DNA from: Leptospira kemamanensis
GTDB taxonomy: Bacteria > Spirochaetota > Leptospiria > Leptospirales > Leptospiraceae
DNA length: 64,000 nt
Reading direction: 5' to 3'
NCBI RefSeq assembly: GCF_004769665.1
Contig: NZ_RQGG01000029.1
Span: 1-64,000 of the forward strand
Shown: in pieces, positions 63,031 through 64,000 of the stretch
How positions within the stretch are numbered: position 1 is the first letter of the stretch
How the letters are laid out: each line of letters opens with the position of its first letter
Translations under genes and position numbers: made by a program
Notes under the pieces: model-generated
The model's database searches: none
Told to the model about the DNA's origin: nothing
What the model saw: only the letters and a program-made list of their open reading frames with translations

Positions 63031-63534
63031 ATGGTCGCAAAAAAAGCAGCAAAGAAGCAGGCCCCACCCAAAAAGAAGGTGGTAGCCAAAGAAAAGTCGA
63101 ATAAGGACGCCAAGTCCTCTTCCCCGAAGGAAGACAAAAAAAAGGCCGTAGTTGGGTCGAAAGCCCCTTCTACCAAGGCGAAAGCTGTGCCTGCTCCGAA
63201 AACAGCCGCAGTCTCCAAGGAGAAACCTGCACCCCAAGCAAAACCTCCTGCCGTGAAGATTGATCCGAACAACCCACTCGGAAAGAAATTCAGCTGTTAC
63301 TCTTGTGGAACCAAGTTTTATGATTTGAACAAACCCGAAAAAAAATGCCCAAAATGTGGGGCCGATCAGCTGGCAAAACCTGCGATCAAATCTCGCATGG
63401 CTGCCATTCGTAGTTCGGAATACGAAGTGGAAGAAGAGGAAGAACCAGTCATTGAAGATGATGAACTCTTAGAAGAAACGGAAGAATTGGAAGAGGCCGA
63501 AGATGAGGAGGTCGTTGCCGAGGAAGAGGAGTGA
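63031..63534 (+). CDS. FYDLN-acid-domain zinc-ribbon protein
   Basis: This 167-residue protein has three parts: a Lys/Ala-rich N-terminal third ([20 protein letters not shown]), a zinc ribbon with [20 protein letters not shown] followed by CG (about 93-113), and an acidic tail (about 138-167, mostly Glu). The FYDLN block followed by a run of acids is diagnostic of the TIGR02300/FYDLN-acid family. The basic arm and acidic tail suggest binding to nucleic acid and to basic proteins. Its stop overlaps the GTG of miaA (GTGA), so a link to RNA work is plausible. Confidence 0.85.
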   Translation: MVAKKAAKKQAPPKKKVVAKEKSNKDAKSSSPKEDKKKAVVGSKAPSTKAKAVPAPKTAAVSKEKPAPQAKPPAVKIDPNNPLGKKFSCYSCGTKFYDLNKPEKKCPKCGADQLAKPAIKSRMAAIRSSEYEVEEEEEPVIEDDELLEETEELEEAEDEEVVAEEEE

Positions 63535-64000
63535 TCCTTCCCATCCTTGGTGGACCCACCGGTTCCGGTAAAACCTCTCTTTCGCAAGTCCTCGATCCTA
63601 AACGTTTTGAAATTGTTTCTTTTGACTCACGCCAAGTCTACCGGGACCTTCCGGTAGGCACAACGGCACCCACTCCCCAAGAATCTTCCACCATACGACA
63701 TTGGCTCGTCGGATTTTTAAACGCAAACGAAGCAATCAATGCCAATCAATTTTCACTTCTCGCGCGTGATGCCATTTTGGACATCCAAAGTCGTGGAAAA
63801 ATTCCCTTTCTCATCGGGGGGACAGGGTTTTATTTACGTGCCTTTCTTTTAGGAATGTATCCCGTACCAAATGTACCCAAAGAAACAAAAGAATATGTTC
63901 TCACACTTCCCTTAGAAGAAGCAAGGGGCCTACTCCAATCCAAAGACCCAAAAGCAATGGAAGCCTTGAATGAACAAGATGGGTATCGCATCAAACGTGC
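63531..64000 (+). CDS. miaA: tRNA dimethylallyltransferase (partial, runs off the right edge)
   Basis: The GTG overlaps the stop of the FYDLN gene. The visible 156 residues include [19 protein letters not shown] (Walker A), then [20 protein letters not shown] (the DSRQVYR block that binds the substrate tRNA and DMAPP) and [16 protein letters not shown]. MiaA adds an isopentenyl group to A37 in tRNAs reading codons that begin with U. The C-terminus lies beyond the window. Confidence 0.95.
   Translation, partial: MILPILGGPTGSGKTSLSQVLDPKRFEIVSFDSRQVYRDLPVGTTAPTPQESSTIRHWLVGFLNANEAINANQFSLLARDAILDIQSRGKIPFLIGGTGFYLRAFLLGMYPVPNVPKETKEYVLTLPLEEARGLLQSKDPKAMEALNEQDGYRIKR

Overview
The window reads as a chromosomal segment of a spirochaete of the genus Leptospira, probably the saprophytic (L. 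biflexa-like) clade. The genus call rests on the many lipoproteins with loose lipoboxes, several Leptospira-style proteins (tandem TRL-like lipoproteins, a 7TM-DISM/SpoIIE phosphatase, a FYDLN-acid-domain protein), AT-rich codon use and frequent GTG/TTG starts. The clade is an inference. I see no rRNA, CRISPR array, replication origin or prophage.

Layout. 1-6.4 kb: edge of an HExxH metallopeptidase gene with DUF2200 and RibD-like reductase genes, then an adhesin-like lipoprotein with a collar-domain protein, and a WG-repeat lipoprotein. 6.7-8.8 kb: a promoter-led operon of three TRL-like lipoproteins and an outer-membrane barrel. 8.9-19.6 kb: accessory envelope genes (frameshifted lipoprotein esterase, SelO, an unrecognised His-motif membrane protein, a secreted lipase-like protein, a paralogous lipoprotein pair) and a decayed response regulator. 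19.7-24.1 kb: a hybrid histidine kinase and small lipoproteins. 24.2-31.06 kb: a recombinational island bounded by two direct copies of the 3' end of mreB. It holds a frameshifted zeta toxin, two broken transposases, a beta-propeller lipoprotein and several repeat families. 31-49.2 kb: core genes (mreB; ppx coupled to a phosphatase regulator; kelch lipoprotein; MFS; pepA-bcp; K+/H+ antiporter; amino acid permease; sppA-yip1-surE-TPR operon). 49.3-50.1 kb: tRNA-Pro, tRNA-Arg and tRNA-His, followed by a 192-bp direct repeat that includes the tRNA-His 3' end. 50.3-57.4 kb: a chemoreceptor, a substrate-binding/histidine-kinase fusion, small membrane proteins and a tyrosine recombinase. 57.5-64 kb: nadB, a tail-specific protease, a TPR lipoprotein, pdxJ, a zinc-ribbon FYDLN protein and the start of miaA.

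Two signals stand out. First, a dispersed family of structured intergenic repeats (about 60-140 bp, at least eight copies) shares the core CGCTCCAATCTTT - hairpin - AAAGGATTTCC, and its terminal stem changes in a compensatory way between copies. A related 110-bp palindrome lies after tRNA-His. Second, the duplicated mreB 3' end differs from the intact gene only at silent positions. This suggests the second copy came from another functional mreB rather than from decay in place. Several genes carry single-base frameshifts that need read-level confirmation.
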